This document shows positions 7,912-16,263 of a DNA stretch of 64,000 nt, one piece after another. How positions within the stretch are numbered: position 1 is the stretch's first letter; each line of letters opens with the position of its first letter. The position numbers and the translations under genes were made by a program. A model generated the notes under the pieces. It was not told the DNA's origin. It did not search any database and worked only from the letters and a program-made list of their open reading frames with translations. The stretch is taken from positions 1,054,001-1,118,000 of the forward strand of contig NZ_CP142104.1 of NCBI RefSeq assembly GCF_035751725.1, given 5' to 3'. The stretch comes from Pseudomonas frederiksbergensis (GTDB lineage Bacteria; Pseudomonadota; Gammaproteobacteria; Pseudomonadales; Pseudomonadaceae).

Positions 7912-9093
7912 ATGCTGAGTCGAGAACAACGCGCCATTATCCGTTCCACCGTGCCTTTGCTGGAAAGCGGTGGCGAGGCGCTCATTACTCACTTCTATCG
8001 CATGATGTTGTCCGAATACCCCCAAGTGCGCCCGCTGTTCAACCAGGCTCACCAGGCCAGTGGCGACCAACCGCGAGCGCTGGCCAACGGTGTGCTGATG
8101 TATGCGCGGCACATCGACCAGCTCGATCAACTGGGCGACCTGGTGGCCAAGATCGTCAACAAGCACGTGGCCCTGCAGATCCAGCCGCAACACTACCCGA
8201 TTGTCGGGGCCTGCTTGCTGCGGGCAATTGCCGAGGTGCTGGGCGAAGAGATCGCCACCCCTGAAGTGATCTCCGCCTGGGGCGCGGCCTATAACCAATT
8301 GGCCGATATCCTGATCGGCGCCGAAGCGGGCCTGTATGAGCAGAAGGCCGCGGCGCCGGGTGGCTGGCGTGGGGAGCGGGCATTCGTCCTTGTCGACAAG
8401 GTAAAGGAAAGCGCGGAAATCACTTCGTTCTACTTCGAACCGGCAGACAAAGGGCCCATCCTGCAAGCTGAGCCAGGCCAGTACATCGGCATGAAACTGC
8501 TCCTGGATGGCGAGGAAGTGCGCCGCAACTATTCGCTGTCGGCCTTGGCGGGCAACGGACAGTATCGCATCAGCGTCAAGCGCGAGGCGGGCGGTCGCGT
8601 ATCCAATTACCTGCACGACGAGTTTCAGGTGGGCAGCAGTATCCAATTGTTCCCGCCGTCCGGGGACTTCTACCTCACCGCCAGCGACAAACCGCTGGTG
8701 CTGATCAGTGGCGGCGTCGGCATCACGCCGACCCTGGCGATGTTGCAGGCGGCATTGCAAACCGAACGTCCGGTGCATTTCATCCACTGCGCACGCAATG
8801 GCCATGTGCACGCGTTCCGTGACTGGATCGACGACCTGGCCAGGCAGCACCCGCAACTCAAGCGCTTCTATTGCTATGACGAGCATGACGGCACAGGTCC
8901 GGTGGCTGACAAGGTTGGGCTGTTGAGCCAGGAGCAACTGGCGCAATGGCTGCCGGAGCAACGTGACCTTGATGCCTATTTCCTCGGGCCGAAGGGTTTC
9001 ATGGCGGCGATCAAGCGCCATCTCAAGGCGTTGGGCGTTCCGGCGGAGCAAAGCCGCTATGAGTTCTTCGGGCCGGCTGCGGCGTTGGAATAA
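7912..9093 (+). CDS. hmp: Flavohaemoprotein, nitric oxide dioxygenase
   Basis: A 393-residue flavohaemoglobin, the usual length. The globin domain (about 1-140) has the proximal histidine in VNKHVALQIQP. The FAD domain (about 155-255) has RRNYSLS for flavin binding, and the NAD domain (about 260-390) has LISGGVGITPTLAML. It oxidises NO with O2 and NAD(P)H to nitrate in the cytoplasm. AGGAG six bases before the ATG at 7912 fixes the start; an in-frame ATG 18 codons upstream overlaps the promoter. It is divergent from norR and predicted to be NO-induced through the three NorR sites. Confidence 0.95.
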   Translation: MLSREQRAIIRSTVPLLESGGEALITHFYRMMLSEYPQVRPLFNQAHQASGDQPRALANGVLMYARHIDQLDQLGDLVAKIVNKHVALQIQPQHYPIVGACLLRAIAEVLGEEIATPEVISAWGAAYNQLADILIGAEAGLYEQKAAAPGGWRGERAFVLVDKVKESAEITSFYFEPADKGPILQAEPGQYIGMKLLLDGEEVRRNYSLSALAGNGQYRISVKREAGGRVSNYLHDEFQVGSSIQLFPPSGDFYLTASDKPLVLISGGVGITPTLAMLQAALQTERPVHFIHCARNGHVHAFRDWIDDLARQHPQLKRFYCYDEHDGTGPVADKVGLLSQEQLAQWLPEQRDLDAYFLGPKGFMAAIKRHLKALGVPAEQSRYEFFGPAAALE

Positions 9094-9125
9094 TCGCTGG
9101 GGCACTCCAGAAGACCGGGTTGTCC

Positions 9126-9212
9126 TTGTCGCGGGCAAGCTCTCCTACAGCAGCGTCCACAAAGTTGTGACGCTGCAATGAACATTGTGTCGCGAGCCTG
9201 CTCGCGAAAGCG
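9126..9212. repeat. Degenerate REPIN-like repeat in the hmp-dsbB gap
   Basis: Two degenerate inverted arms (around 9126-9150, CTTGTCGCGGGCAAGCT, and 9188-9212, TCGCGAGCCTGCTCGCGAAA) resemble the TTGCTCGCGA REP family. The remainder of the 311-base gap (9094-9404) is AT-rich before dsbB and presumably holds its promoter, but I see no confident -35/-10 pair. Confidence 0.45.
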
Positions 9213-9404
9213 TCGGCATGACCGACGCTGCCCGGCGGTTCCCTCCCACCGGAATTAATCCGCGCTTAACCCCCTTCCTGTTTATTCCCCCTCGATACTG
9301 CCGACTGCCGCACGTTCATGTTCTGCGTGTAGACTTCGGCCATCCGACAGCGCGCCAGGTCCGGTCATGCGGCGCGTCGATCCATGTAGATGAAGGGAAA
9401 CGCA

Positions 9405-9914
9405 ATGAGTGAGGAAATGATGCGGCTGGGCCGTGAGCGGCGCTATCTGGTGTTGCTGGGGTTGATCTGCCTGGGACTGATCGGCGGCGCGCTGTATATG
9501 CAGGTCGTGCTGGGTGAAGCGCCATGCCCGCTGTGCATCCTGCAACGTTACGCGTTGTTGCTGATCGCCCTCTTTGCCTTCATCGGCGCCGCGATGCGCA
9601 CCCGTCGCAGCCTGACGATTTTCGAAGGGTTGGTCGTGCTGTGTGCGTTGGCCGGCGCGGGCGTGGCGGGGCATCACGTCTACACGCAGTTCTACCCGGC
9701 GGTCAGCTGTGGCGTCGACGTGCTGCAGCCGATCGTCGATGAGCTGCCGCTGGCGAAGATCTTCCCGTTGGGCTTCCAGGTCGATGGTTTCTGCTCCACC
9801 CCGTATCCGCCTGTCCTTGGGTTGTCGCTGGCACAATGGGCGCTCGTGGCATTCGTGCTGACTGCCGTGCTGGTGCCTTTGCTCGTGTCGCGTAATCGCA
9901 AAGCCATTCGCTGA
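9405..9914 (+). CDS. dsbB: Disulfide bond formation protein DsbB
   Basis: A 169-residue inner-membrane quinone reductase with four predicted transmembrane helices. The periplasmic cysteine pairs needed for activity are both visible: C41-P-L-C44 and C102/C130. It reoxidises DsbA and passes electrons to ubiquinone. The ATG at 9405 is chosen because AAGGGA lies six bases upstream; an earlier ATG would add five residues. Pseudomonads often carry two dsbB paralogues, and this one next to cyo is in a usual place. It ends at a GC-rich terminator hairpin. Confidence 0.92.
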   Translation: MSEEMMRLGRERRYLVLLGLICLGLIGGALYMQVVLGEAPCPLCILQRYALLLIALFAFIGAAMRTRRSLTIFEGLVVLCALAGAGVAGHHVYTQFYPAVSCGVDVLQPIVDELPLAKIFPLGFQVDGFCSTPYPPVLGLSLAQWALVAFVLTAVLVPLLVSRNRKAIR

Positions 9915-9933
9915 AGTCATTCTTAACAGGCGC

Positions 9934-9966
9934 CCCGGTTTCTTCATTTAGAGCCGGGGCGTTTTT
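9934..9966 (+). terminator. Rho-independent terminator after dsbB
   Basis: CCCCGG (9934-9939) pairs with CCGGGG (9955-9960) and is followed by GTTTTT, 20 bases past the dsbB stop. Confidence 0.7.
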
Positions 9967-9978
9967 CGTTTCAGGGTT

Positions 9979-10004
9979 GCCCAGGATCAGCCTTGATCCT
10001 GGGC
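9979..10004. repeat. Perfect 11-bp hairpin
   Basis: GCCCAGGATCA and its exact complement flank a 4-base loop. No T-tract follows on either strand, so it is not a standard terminator. It may be a regulatory palindrome or part of a transcript structure downstream of dsbB. Confidence 0.6.
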
Positions 10005-10020
10005 AAGAATGCCCTGCGAC

Positions 10021-10045
10021 GATGTGCGACACGTTGTCACACATC
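10021..10045. promoter_or_regulatory. Imperfect 25-bp palindrome upstream of cyo
   Basis: GATGTG-c-GACA-cgt-TGTC-a-CACATC is a dyad with one mismatched pair. Such a long dyad in a gene-free region suggests a protein-binding site. The binder is unknown, and its distance from cyoA (about 650 bases) makes a direct role there uncertain. Confidence 0.35.
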
Positions 10046-10700
10046 TTGCCGCCAGCGTCCTTCCAAGCGGCGAATTGGCGCTGCAACCTGTAACAAAAAA
10101 ACGGCCTGGAATCCCCCTCGACCGCAATATTGTCATCTTCCAAGCAGGCATTTTTAACAGCGAAGCGCCATATCGCCAAGGCCCCGTAAAACGGGCGCAT
10201 GCCGGCTGCGAAAGCTCGCTGATAACGTGCGCAGCTGTCTAAATCGGGCGTAGTAGCCTTACGTTTTTTGGGGTTCTTGTTGAGAATGAATTTCGATAAC
10301 ATGCTGGCCCGTTGCAATAGCGGCAATAGATTGTTGCCGGATCGGATAAAAATTATTTCGGGTTAAGACATGGTCTCCAACGCCGCAGCTCACTACAATC
10401 GCCCGCACCGATTTTCCGACCCGGCTCAGGCTTGAGCACGAGAGTGGTCGAAGGGCGCCAGCGCCCCATGCGACCCCAGGTGTCGGTGCCTCCAACTACC
10501 CGCACCAAATGGAATTGGGCTTGAACTAGGCCTTTGACCAACGAATAAGAACTCACTGCTGGCCCAGGATGTGTCGAACAGCGTCTGACGTTCGACGGGC
10601 AGCCCTTATTCAATCCAAGAAAAATGCCAACCCTTGGCAGGGTGAAGTGTTGGCGATCAAAACCCAACTGCATTGCGCAAGCTGCTTTAGAGGTCGTGAG
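10046..10700 (+). other. Long gene-free region upstream of cyoA
   Basis: About 650 bases with no convincing gene on either strand. It contains a small dyad CGGCAA-N7-TTGCCG (10321-10339), an AT-rich stretch near 10345-10365, and a possible promoter TTGAAC-N17-AATAAG (10521-10549). It presumably carries the cyo promoter and leader. A small RNA cannot be excluded from sequence alone. The opposite-strand frames here lack coding character. Confidence 0.5.
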
Positions 10701-11648
10701 ATGAGTAAAAACAGGTACCCCCGATTACTAGGCTTGTTGCCGCTGCTCGGCACGTTGCTGCTGGGAGGCTGCAACATGACCCTGCTCGATCCCAAGGGCC
10801 AGGTCGGCCTGGATGAACGAAACCTGATCATCACCGCCACGCTGCTGATGTTGCTGGTCGTCGTGCCGGTTATCGTCATGACGTTCCTGTTCGCCTGGAA
10901 GTATCGCGCGTCCAACACCAGTGCCACGTACACCCCGAAATGGTCCCACTCGACCAAGATCGAGATCGCGGTGTGGACCATTCCGGTACTGATCATCATT
11001 GCCCTGGGTTACATCACCTACAAGTCGACCCACGCACTGGACCCGTACCGTCCGCTGGATTCGGACGTCAAGCCGATCACCATCGAAGTGGTCTCGATGG
11101 ACTGGAAGTGGCTGTTCATCTATCCGGAACAAGGCATCGCCACGGTCAACAAGATCGTGTTCCCGGCCCACACGCCAATCAACTTCAAGGTCACCTCCGA
11201 CACCGTGATGAACTCGTTCTTCATCCCGGGCCTGGGCGGCCAGATCTACGCGATGGCCGGCATGCAGACCAAGCTGCACCTGATCGCCAACCAGAACACC
11301 GAACTTGAAGGTATCTCCGCCAACTACAGCGGCGCGGGTTTCACCGGCATGAAGTTCAAGGCGACCGCCACCACCCAGGAAGAATTCGACGCCTGGGTCA
11401 ACGAAGTGAAGAAGGCACCTAAACAGCTTGAAAAAGCTGAATACGAAGCCCTTTCCAAGCCGAGCCAGAACAACCCAGTCGAACTCTACTCGTCGGTCAC
11501 GCCGAACCTGTTCCAGACCATCATCGATAAGTATGAAGGGATGAATCCGGGCAAGCCGATGCACCACGAGAAGAAAGAGAAGGAAGTGGCCCACAACATG
11601 GAAGGGATGGACATGAGCTCGCATTCAGCTGCCGGGGCAGAGGAGTAA
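10701..11648 (+). CDS. cyoA: Cytochrome bo3 ubiquinol oxidase subunit II
   Basis: A 315-residue lipoprotein subunit with signal peptide and lipobox LLGGC, lipidated at Cys24. Two transmembrane helices follow (about 42-65 and 88-110), then a cupredoxin-like periplasmic domain without the CuA ligands, as in quinol oxidases. The ATG at 10701 is preceded by GAGG-type ribosome-binding sequence; the upstream in-frame extension is leader. It is the first gene of cyoABCDE. With subunits I, III and IV it oxidises ubiquinol and pumps protons. The His/Met-rich C-terminal tail (M-E-G-M-D-M-S-S-H-S) is common in pseudomonads. Confidence 0.95.
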   Translation: MSKNRYPRLLGLLPLLGTLLLGGCNMTLLDPKGQVGLDERNLIITATLLMLLVVVPVIVMTFLFAWKYRASNTSATYTPKWSHSTKIEIAVWTIPVLIIIALGYITYKSTHALDPYRPLDSDVKPITIEVVSMDWKWLFIYPEQGIATVNKIVFPAHTPINFKVTSDTVMNSFFIPGLGGQIYAMAGMQTKLHLIANQNTELEGISANYSGAGFTGMKFKATATTQEEFDAWVNEVKKAPKQLEKAEYEALSKPSQNNPVELYSSVTPNLFQTIIDKYEGMNPGKPMHHEKKEKEVAHNMEGMDMSSHSAAGAEE

Positions 11649-11651
11649 ACG

Positions 11652-13682
11652 ATGTTTGGTAAATTAAGTTGGGAAGCGATCCCGTTCCACGAGCCGATTG
11701 TCATGGTGACCCTCGCCATCATCGCGCTTGGTGGCCTGGCGCTGTTCGCGGGTATCACTTACTTCAAGAAGTGGACTTACCTGTGGACTGAATGGTTGAC
11801 CTCGGTCGACCACAAGAAGATCGGCGTGATGTACATCATCGTCGCCATGGTCATGCTGCTGCGCGGTTTTGCCGACGCGATCATGATGCGTACCCAGCTG
11901 GCCATGGCCACCGAGGGTTCGCCTGGCTACCTGCCGCCTGAACACTATGACCAGATCTTCACCGCCCACGGTGTGATCATGATCATCTTCATGGCGATGC
12001 CATTCTTCACCGGCCTGATGAACCTTGCAGTGCCGCTGCAGATCGGCGCCCGTGACGTTGCCTATCCGTTCCTGAACTCCCTGAGCTTCTGGCTGCTGGT
12101 GTCCGGCGTCGTGCTGATCAACGTTTCCCTGGGTGTCGGCGAATTCGCCAAGACCGGTTGGGTTGCCTATCCGCCATTGTCGGGGCTGCAATACAGTCCG
12201 GGCGTGGGGGTGGATTACTACATCTGGGCGCTACAGCTATCGGGGTTGGGGACAACGCTGACGGGGGTCAACTTCCTGGCCACCGTGCTGAAGATGCGTA
12301 CCCCTGGCATGAAGCTGATGGACATGCCGATCTTCACCTGGACCTGCACCTGGGCCAACGTGCTGATCGTCGCTTCGTTCCCGATCCTCACCGCTACCCT
12401 GGCTTTGCTGACGCTTGACCGCTACATGGATTTCCACATTTTCACCAATGAACTGGGTGGAAATCCGATGATGTACGTCAACCTGTTCTGGGCCTGGGGT
12501 CACCCTGAGGTGTACATCCTGATCCTGCCGGCGTTCGGTATTTTCTCCGAGGTCATCTCGACCTTCTCCGGCAAGAAACTGTTTGGCCACCACTCGATGA
12601 TCTACGCTTCGGGCGCGATCTCGGTACTGGGCTTCATGGTCTGGCTGCACCACTTCTTCACCATGGGCTCGGGGGCCAGCGTCAACGCCTTCTTCGGTTT
12701 GGCGACGATGCTGATTTCCATTCCGACGGGTGTGAAGCTGTTCAACTGGCTGTTCACCATCTATCAGGGCCGCCTGCGTTTCACCAGCCATGTGCTGTGG
12801 ACCCTGGGCTTCATGGTGACCTTCGCCATCGGCGGCATGACCGGCGTTCTGCTGGCCATTCCGGGTGCTGACTTCGTACTGCACAACAGCCTGTTCGTGA
12901 TCGCGCACTTCCATAACGTGATCATCGGCGGCGCCGTGTTCGGCTACATCGCAGGCTTTGCGTTCTACTTCCCGAAAGCGTTCGGCTTCAAGCTGCACGA
13001 AGGTTGGGGCAAGGCCGCGTTCTGGTTCTGGATCTCGGGCTTCTTCGTCGCGTTCATGCCGCTCTATGCACTGGGCTTCATGGGCATGACCCGTCGCTTG
13101 AACGCCACCACCAACCCTGAGTGGGTGCCGTACCTGTACGTTGCCATGTTCGGCGCGGTGATGATTGCAGTCGGTATCGCCTGCCAGCTGATCCAGTTGT
13201 ACGTCAGCGTGCGTGACCGCAAGAAGCCGGAAAACATGTGCGAACACGGTGACCCGTGGAATGCCCATACCCTGGAATGGTCGACTTCTTCGCCACCACC
13301 GTTCTACAACTTTGCCGTGCTGCCAAAAGCGGACGCCATCGATCCGTTCACCGAAGCCAAGGAAAACGGCACCGCGTACCAGGCCCCGGCCAAGTACTCG
13401 CCGATCCACATGCCCAACAACACCGCCACTGGTGTGGTCATGGGCGGGCTGTTGACCGTGTTCGGTTTCGCGATGATCTGGCACATCTGGTGGCTGGCCA
13501 TCGCCAGCCTGGTCGGCACCGTGGTGTATTTCGCTATCCATGCCGCCCGTGACGATCAGGGCTACATGGTGCCGGTGGATGTCATCGAGCGCATCGAAGC
13601 CGAGCAGCACAAGCGTCTGGTCGCGGCCGGGAAAGTCCCTGCCACCGCCACCCGTGTTGAAACCTCGTTGGAACAGGCTTAA
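11652..13682 (+). CDS. cyoB: Cytochrome bo3 ubiquinol oxidase subunit I
   Basis: A 676-residue haem-copper oxidase catalytic subunit with about 15 transmembrane helices. [12 protein letters not shown] contains the CuB His and the cross-linked Tyr. HHFFTMG carries the next CuB histidines, and [12 protein letters not shown] the haem ligands. It reduces O2 to water at the haem o3-CuB centre and pumps protons. AGGAG ends the cyoA gene six bases upstream. The length matches E. coli CyoB and includes the C-terminal extension typical of quinol oxidases. Confidence 0.97.
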   Translation: MFGKLSWEAIPFHEPIVMVTLAIIALGGLALFAGITYFKKWTYLWTEWLTSVDHKKIGVMYIIVAMVMLLRGFADAIMMRTQLAMATEGSPGYLPPEHYDQIFTAHGVIMIIFMAMPFFTGLMNLAVPLQIGARDVAYPFLNSLSFWLLVSGVVLINVSLGVGEFAKTGWVAYPPLSGLQYSPGVGVDYYIWALQLSGLGTTLTGVNFLATVLKMRTPGMKLMDMPIFTWTCTWANVLIVASFPILTATLALLTLDRYMDFHIFTNELGGNPMMYVNLFWAWGHPEVYILILPAFGIFSEVISTFSGKKLFGHHSMIYASGAISVLGFMVWLHHFFTMGSGASVNAFFGLATMLISIPTGVKLFNWLFTIYQGRLRFTSHVLWTLGFMVTFAIGGMTGVLLAIPGADFVLHNSLFVIAHFHNVIIGGAVFGYIAGFAFYFPKAFGFKLHEGWGKAAFWFWISGFFVAFMPLYALGFMGMTRRLNATTNPEWVPYLYVAMFGAVMIAVGIACQLIQLYVSVRDRKKPENMCEHGDPWNAHTLEWSTSSPPPFYNFAVLPKADAIDPFTEAKENGTAYQAPAKYSPIHMPNNTATGVVMGGLLTVFGFAMIWHIWWLAIASLVGTVVYFAIHAARDDQGYMVPVDVIERIEAEQHKRLVAAGKVPATATRVETSLEQA

Positions 13683-13685
13683 ACC

Positions 13686-14312
13686 ATGTCGAACTTAGTG
13701 ACCAATGTTGGACACGCCCATGGTCATGACCATGGGCACGATGACCATCACCACGACTCGGGCGAGATGACCGTATTCGGTTTCTGGCTCTACCTGATGA
13801 CCGACTGCATTCTGTTTGCGTCGATCTTCGCGGTGTACGCGGTGCTGGTTAACAACGTCGCCGGTGGCCCGTCGGGCCACGACATTTTCGAACTGCCTTA
13901 TGTACTGGGCGAAACCGCTCTGCTGCTGTTCAGTTCGATCACCTACGGCTTCGCCATGCTGGCGTTGTACAAGGGCAAGAAAACCCAGGTCCTGGGCTGG
14001 TTGGCGATGACCTTCCTGCTGGGCGCCGGCTTTATCGCCATGGAGATCAACGAGTTCCATATCCTGATTTCCGAAGGCTACGGCCCTAGCCGCAGCGGTT
14101 TCCTGTCCGGGTTCTTCACCCTGGTCGGCACCCACGGCCTGCACGTGACCAGCGGCCTGATCTGGATGGCGATCATGATGTACCAGGTCCAGAAAAACGG
14201 CCTGACTGCCACCAACAAGACGCGCCTGAGCTGCCTGAGCCTGTTCTGGCACTTCCTGGACGTGGTGTGGATCTGCGTATTCACCGTTGTTTATCTGATG
14301 GGGACCCTGTAA
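13686..14312 (+). CDS. cyoC: Cytochrome bo3 ubiquinol oxidase subunit III
   Basis: A 208-residue subunit with five predicted transmembrane helices, and a conserved start of the membrane part at [19 protein letters not shown]. The first 28 residues are strikingly rich in histidine and aspartate ([15 protein letters not shown]), a possible metal-binding tail common in this genus. It stabilises the oxidase core. It begins three bases after the cyoB stop and ends directly against the cyoD ATG. Confidence 0.95.
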   Translation: MSNLVTNVGHAHGHDHGHDDHHHDSGEMTVFGFWLYLMTDCILFASIFAVYAVLVNNVAGGPSGHDIFELPYVLGETALLLFSSITYGFAMLALYKGKKTQVLGWLAMTFLLGAGFIAMEINEFHILISEGYGPSRSGFLSGFFTLVGTHGLHVTSGLIWMAIMMYQVQKNGLTATNKTRLSCLSLFWHFLDVVWICVFTVVYLMGTL

Positions 14313-14648
14313 ATGGCTAACGCTCATTCCCATGATGGCCACGACGCCGGCCACGGCAGCGTCAAGTCCTACGCCATCGGTTTCATCCTGTCGGTGATCC
14401 TGACCGTCATTCCGTTCGGCCTGGTGATGTACCCGTCGCTGCCCAAGAGCCTGACGCTGTGGATCATCCTGATCTTCGCCGTGGTCCAGGTTCTGGTCCA
14501 CCTGGTGTACTTCCTGCACCTGGACCGCTCGGCCGCCCAGCGTAACAACGTGATTGCGTTTGTCTTCGCTGCGCTGGTGATCGTACTGCTGGTCGGCTTG
14601 TCGCTGTGGATCATGTTCAGCATCCACACCAACATGATGGCGCACTGA
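14313..14648 (+). CDS. cyoD: Cytochrome bo3 ubiquinol oxidase subunit IV
   Basis: A 111-residue three-helix membrane subunit that starts immediately after the cyoC stop codon. The helices lie at about residues 22-44, 49-70 and 80-102, and [16 protein letters not shown] is the family signature. It helps assembly of the CuB site in subunit I. The N terminus is again histidine-rich. Confidence 0.94.
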   Translation: MANAHSHDGHDAGHGSVKSYAIGFILSVILTVIPFGLVMYPSLPKSLTLWIILIFAVVQVLVHLVYFLHLDRSAAQRNNVIAFVFAALVIVLLVGLSLWIMFSIHTNMMAH

Positions 14649-14659
14649 GGAAAGTCCGG

Positions 14660-15547
14660 ATGTCACTGAAGCACTTTATCCAAATCACCAAGCCGGGGAT
14701 CATTTTCGGTAACGTGCTTTCTGTGGCGGGCGGGTTCTTCCTGGCCTCGAAAGGGCATGTCGATCTGGCCATCTTCCTGGCGGCGATGATCGGCACTTCC
14801 CTGGTGGTGGCGTCCGGTTGCGTGTTCAACAACTGCATCGACCGCGACATCGACATCAAGATGGAACGCACCAAGAACCGGGCGCTGGTCCAAGGCCTGA
14901 TTCCGGTGCAACTGGCCCTGGCCTTCGCCACGGTGCTGGGCGTGGCCGGCGTGGCGCTGCTGTATTGGGTCGCCAACCCGCTGGCTGCGTTGTTCGCGGT
15001 GATCGGTTTTGTCATCTACGTCGGCCTCTACAGCCTGTACCTCAAGCGCAAGTCGGTTCACGGCACGCTGGTGGGCAGTCTGTCGGGGGCGATGCCGCCG
15101 GTGATTGGTTATGTCGCGGTCAGCAACAGCTTCGATATGGCTGCGCTGACGCTGTTGGTGATGTTCAGCCTGTGGCAGATGCCGCATTCCTACGCCATCG
15201 CGATCTTCCGCTTCAACGACTACCTGGCAGCTTCGATTCCGGTGCTGCCGGTCAAGCGCGGTATCCAGGTGGCGAAGAAGCACATCCTGCTCTACATCCT
15301 GGCCTTCCTCGTGGCGACCTTGATGCTGACCTTCAGCGGCTACGCCGGCATGAGCTACCTCGCCGTCGCGGCTGCCATGGGCATGTACTGGCTATACATG
15401 GCCTGGACCGGCTACAAGGCGGTGGATGACACGGTTTGGGCACGCAAGCTGTTCGTGTTCTCGATCTTCACCATCACTGCCCTGAGCGTCATGATGTCCC
15501 TGGATTTCAAGGTGCCGAGTGAGTTGTTGCTGACTTACGCGCCTTAA
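14660..15547 (+). CDS. cyoE: Protohaem IX farnesyltransferase (haem o synthase)
   Basis: A 295-residue UbiA-family prenyltransferase with about nine transmembrane helices. The aspartate-rich motif [18 protein letters not shown] binds farnesyl diphosphate through Mg2+. A second conserved loop is [16 protein letters not shown]. It farnesylates haem b to haem o for the CyoB active site. The ATG at 14660, twelve bases after cyoD and preceded by GAGGAAAG, is preferred over an earlier overlapping start. It is the last cyo gene and is closed by a strong bidirectional terminator. Confidence 0.95.
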   Translation: MSLKHFIQITKPGIIFGNVLSVAGGFFLASKGHVDLAIFLAAMIGTSLVVASGCVFNNCIDRDIDIKMERTKNRALVQGLIPVQLALAFATVLGVAGVALLYWVANPLAALFAVIGFVIYVGLYSLYLKRKSVHGTLVGSLSGAMPPVIGYVAVSNSFDMAALTLLVMFSLWQMPHSYAIAIFRFNDYLAASIPVLPVKRGIQVAKKHILLYILAFLVATLMLTFSGYAGMSYLAVAAAMGMYWLYMAWTGYKAVDDTVWARKLFVFSIFTITALSVMMSLDFKVPSELLLTYAP

Positions 15548-15561
15548 GCGCCAAAGGCTGT

Positions 15562-15601
15562 AAAAAAAGCCCCGCCTTCGAAGAGAAGAGCGGGGCTTTT
15601 T
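15562..15601. terminator. Bidirectional terminator after cyoE
   Basis: An A-tract, AGCCCCGC, a 14-base loop, GCGGGGCT and a T-tract form a symmetric terminator. A copy differing by one substitution and one single-base gap lies at 16096-16132, on the far side of the small antitoxin gene. Confidence 0.88.
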
Positions 15602-15657
15602 GATATGGGCCATGGCTAGCCGCTGTCATTCGTCGCAATAGATTGTGGCTGGTTGAT

Positions 15658-15678
15658 CTATAGGCGATTTGCCTATAG
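15658..15678. promoter_or_regulatory. Probable autoregulatory operator of the toxin-antitoxin remnant
   Basis: A perfect 8-5-8 inverted repeat, CTATAGGC-gattt-GCCTATAG, ends nine bases before the start codon of the collapsed toxin gene. Type II antitoxins of the HTH class bind such dyads to repress their own operon. The site is intact although the toxin gene is not. Confidence 0.65.
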
Positions 15679-15686
15679 TTTCTGCC

Positions 15687-15769
15687 ATGCGAACCTTATT
15701 TTTTGAAACGAAGAGAAGACGCTCAAGCGCGCCATTGAAGCTGAGTTGAAAGCACGAGGTACCTTATGA
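15687..15769 (+). pseudogene. Internally deleted RelE/HigB-type toxin gene
   Basis: The first eight codons read M-R-T-L-F-F-E-T (15687-15710), the usual start of this HigB/RelE-like toxin group. A different frame (15710-15766) then reads E-E-K-T-L-K-R-A-I-E-A-E-L-K-A-R-G-T-L and stops, which is the usual C-terminal end of the same toxins. The middle, about 80 residues in intact relatives, is missing and the ends are out of frame. In the start-codon frame translation stops after about 19 codons. The toxin stop overlaps the antitoxin ATG as ATGA, the normal operon arrangement. Assignment of the two ends rests on remembered family sequences. Confidence 0.72.
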
Positions 15770-16080
15770 AAAAGCGCGATCTGTTTGCCGAGATGATGCA
15801 AGGCGTCGAGGAGATGGCCGCTCACCGCGAGGGCAAGATTACCCTTCGCCAGATTTCGATTGAAGACAAGCCGGTTCCTGAGGTGTCAGCCCAGGAAATC
15901 GTAGCTTTGCGCGACAGGCTTCATATGTCTCAAGCGGTTTTTGCCAAGAGCATCAGGACCAGTCCAGCTACCCTTAGAAACTGGGAGCAGGAAAAGTCCA
16001 AGCCCAATGCCCAGGCGGCTTTGTTGATCAAATTGGTTGAGAAGTTTCCGGATATGGTCGAGCGACTTGGTGCTGTTTGA
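15766..16080 (+). CDS. Orphan HTH (XRE-type) antitoxin, HigA/NadS-like
   Basis: A 104-residue protein with a short N-terminal region (1-45) and an XRE helix-turn-helix (about 46-100: LRDRLHMSQAVFAKSIRTSP, then LRNWEQ, the conserved family wording). Antitoxins of this type bind both the cognate toxin and the operator. Its toxin gene immediately upstream is collapsed to its two ends, so this is an orphan antitoxin. The open frame and upstream dyad are intact, so it may still act as a repressor or neutralise a related toxin elsewhere. It lies between two nearly identical terminators. Confidence 0.8.
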   Translation: MKKRDLFAEMMQGVEEMAAHREGKITLRQISIEDKPVPEVSAQEIVALRDRLHMSQAVFAKSIRTSPATLRNWEQEKSKPNAQAALLIKLVEKFPDMVERLGAV

Positions 16081-16095
16081 ATCGCCGAAGCTATG

Positions 16096-16132
16096 AAAAA
16101 GCCCCGCCTTCGAGAGAAGAACGGGGCTTTTT
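16096..16132. terminator. Bidirectional terminator after the orphan antitoxin
   Basis: AAAAAGCCCCG pairs with CGGGGCTTTTT around a 15-base loop. It is nearly identical to the terminator at 15562-15601. Confidence 0.88.
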
Positions 16133-16154
16133 AATGGGTATTACTTTGGACTTC

Positions 16155-16242
16155 TGTGGAAGCGGGCTTGCTCGCGAAGCGGTGGGTCAGTTGAGTTGAT
16201 GTTGACTGACACGGTGCATTCGCGAGCAAACCCGCTCCCACG
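16155..16242. repeat. REPIN (TTGCTCGCGA family)
   Basis: Two well-conserved inverted REPs, TGTGGAAGCGGGCTTGCTCG (from 16155) and its opposed partner CGCGAGCAAACCCGCTCCCA (from 16221), enclose a spacer of about 35 bases. This is the best-preserved member of this family in the window. It lies between convergent genes. Confidence 0.8.
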
Positions 16243-16263
16243 AGGGGAAAACTCAACCTGGGT

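Noticed and set aside
9979..10004. Second dsbB terminator
   Set aside because: The stem is perfect, but no T-tract follows on either strand.
12237..13610. A 457-codon open frame on the minus strand opposite cyoB
   Set aside because: Antisense shadow of a highly conserved oxidase gene; composition is dominated by H, D, E, G, R and Q without motifs.
13686..13770. Histidine-rich start of cyoC as evidence of a separate metal chaperone gene
   Set aside because: It is in frame with the rest of subunit III, and such His-rich tails are common in this subunit in pseudomonads.
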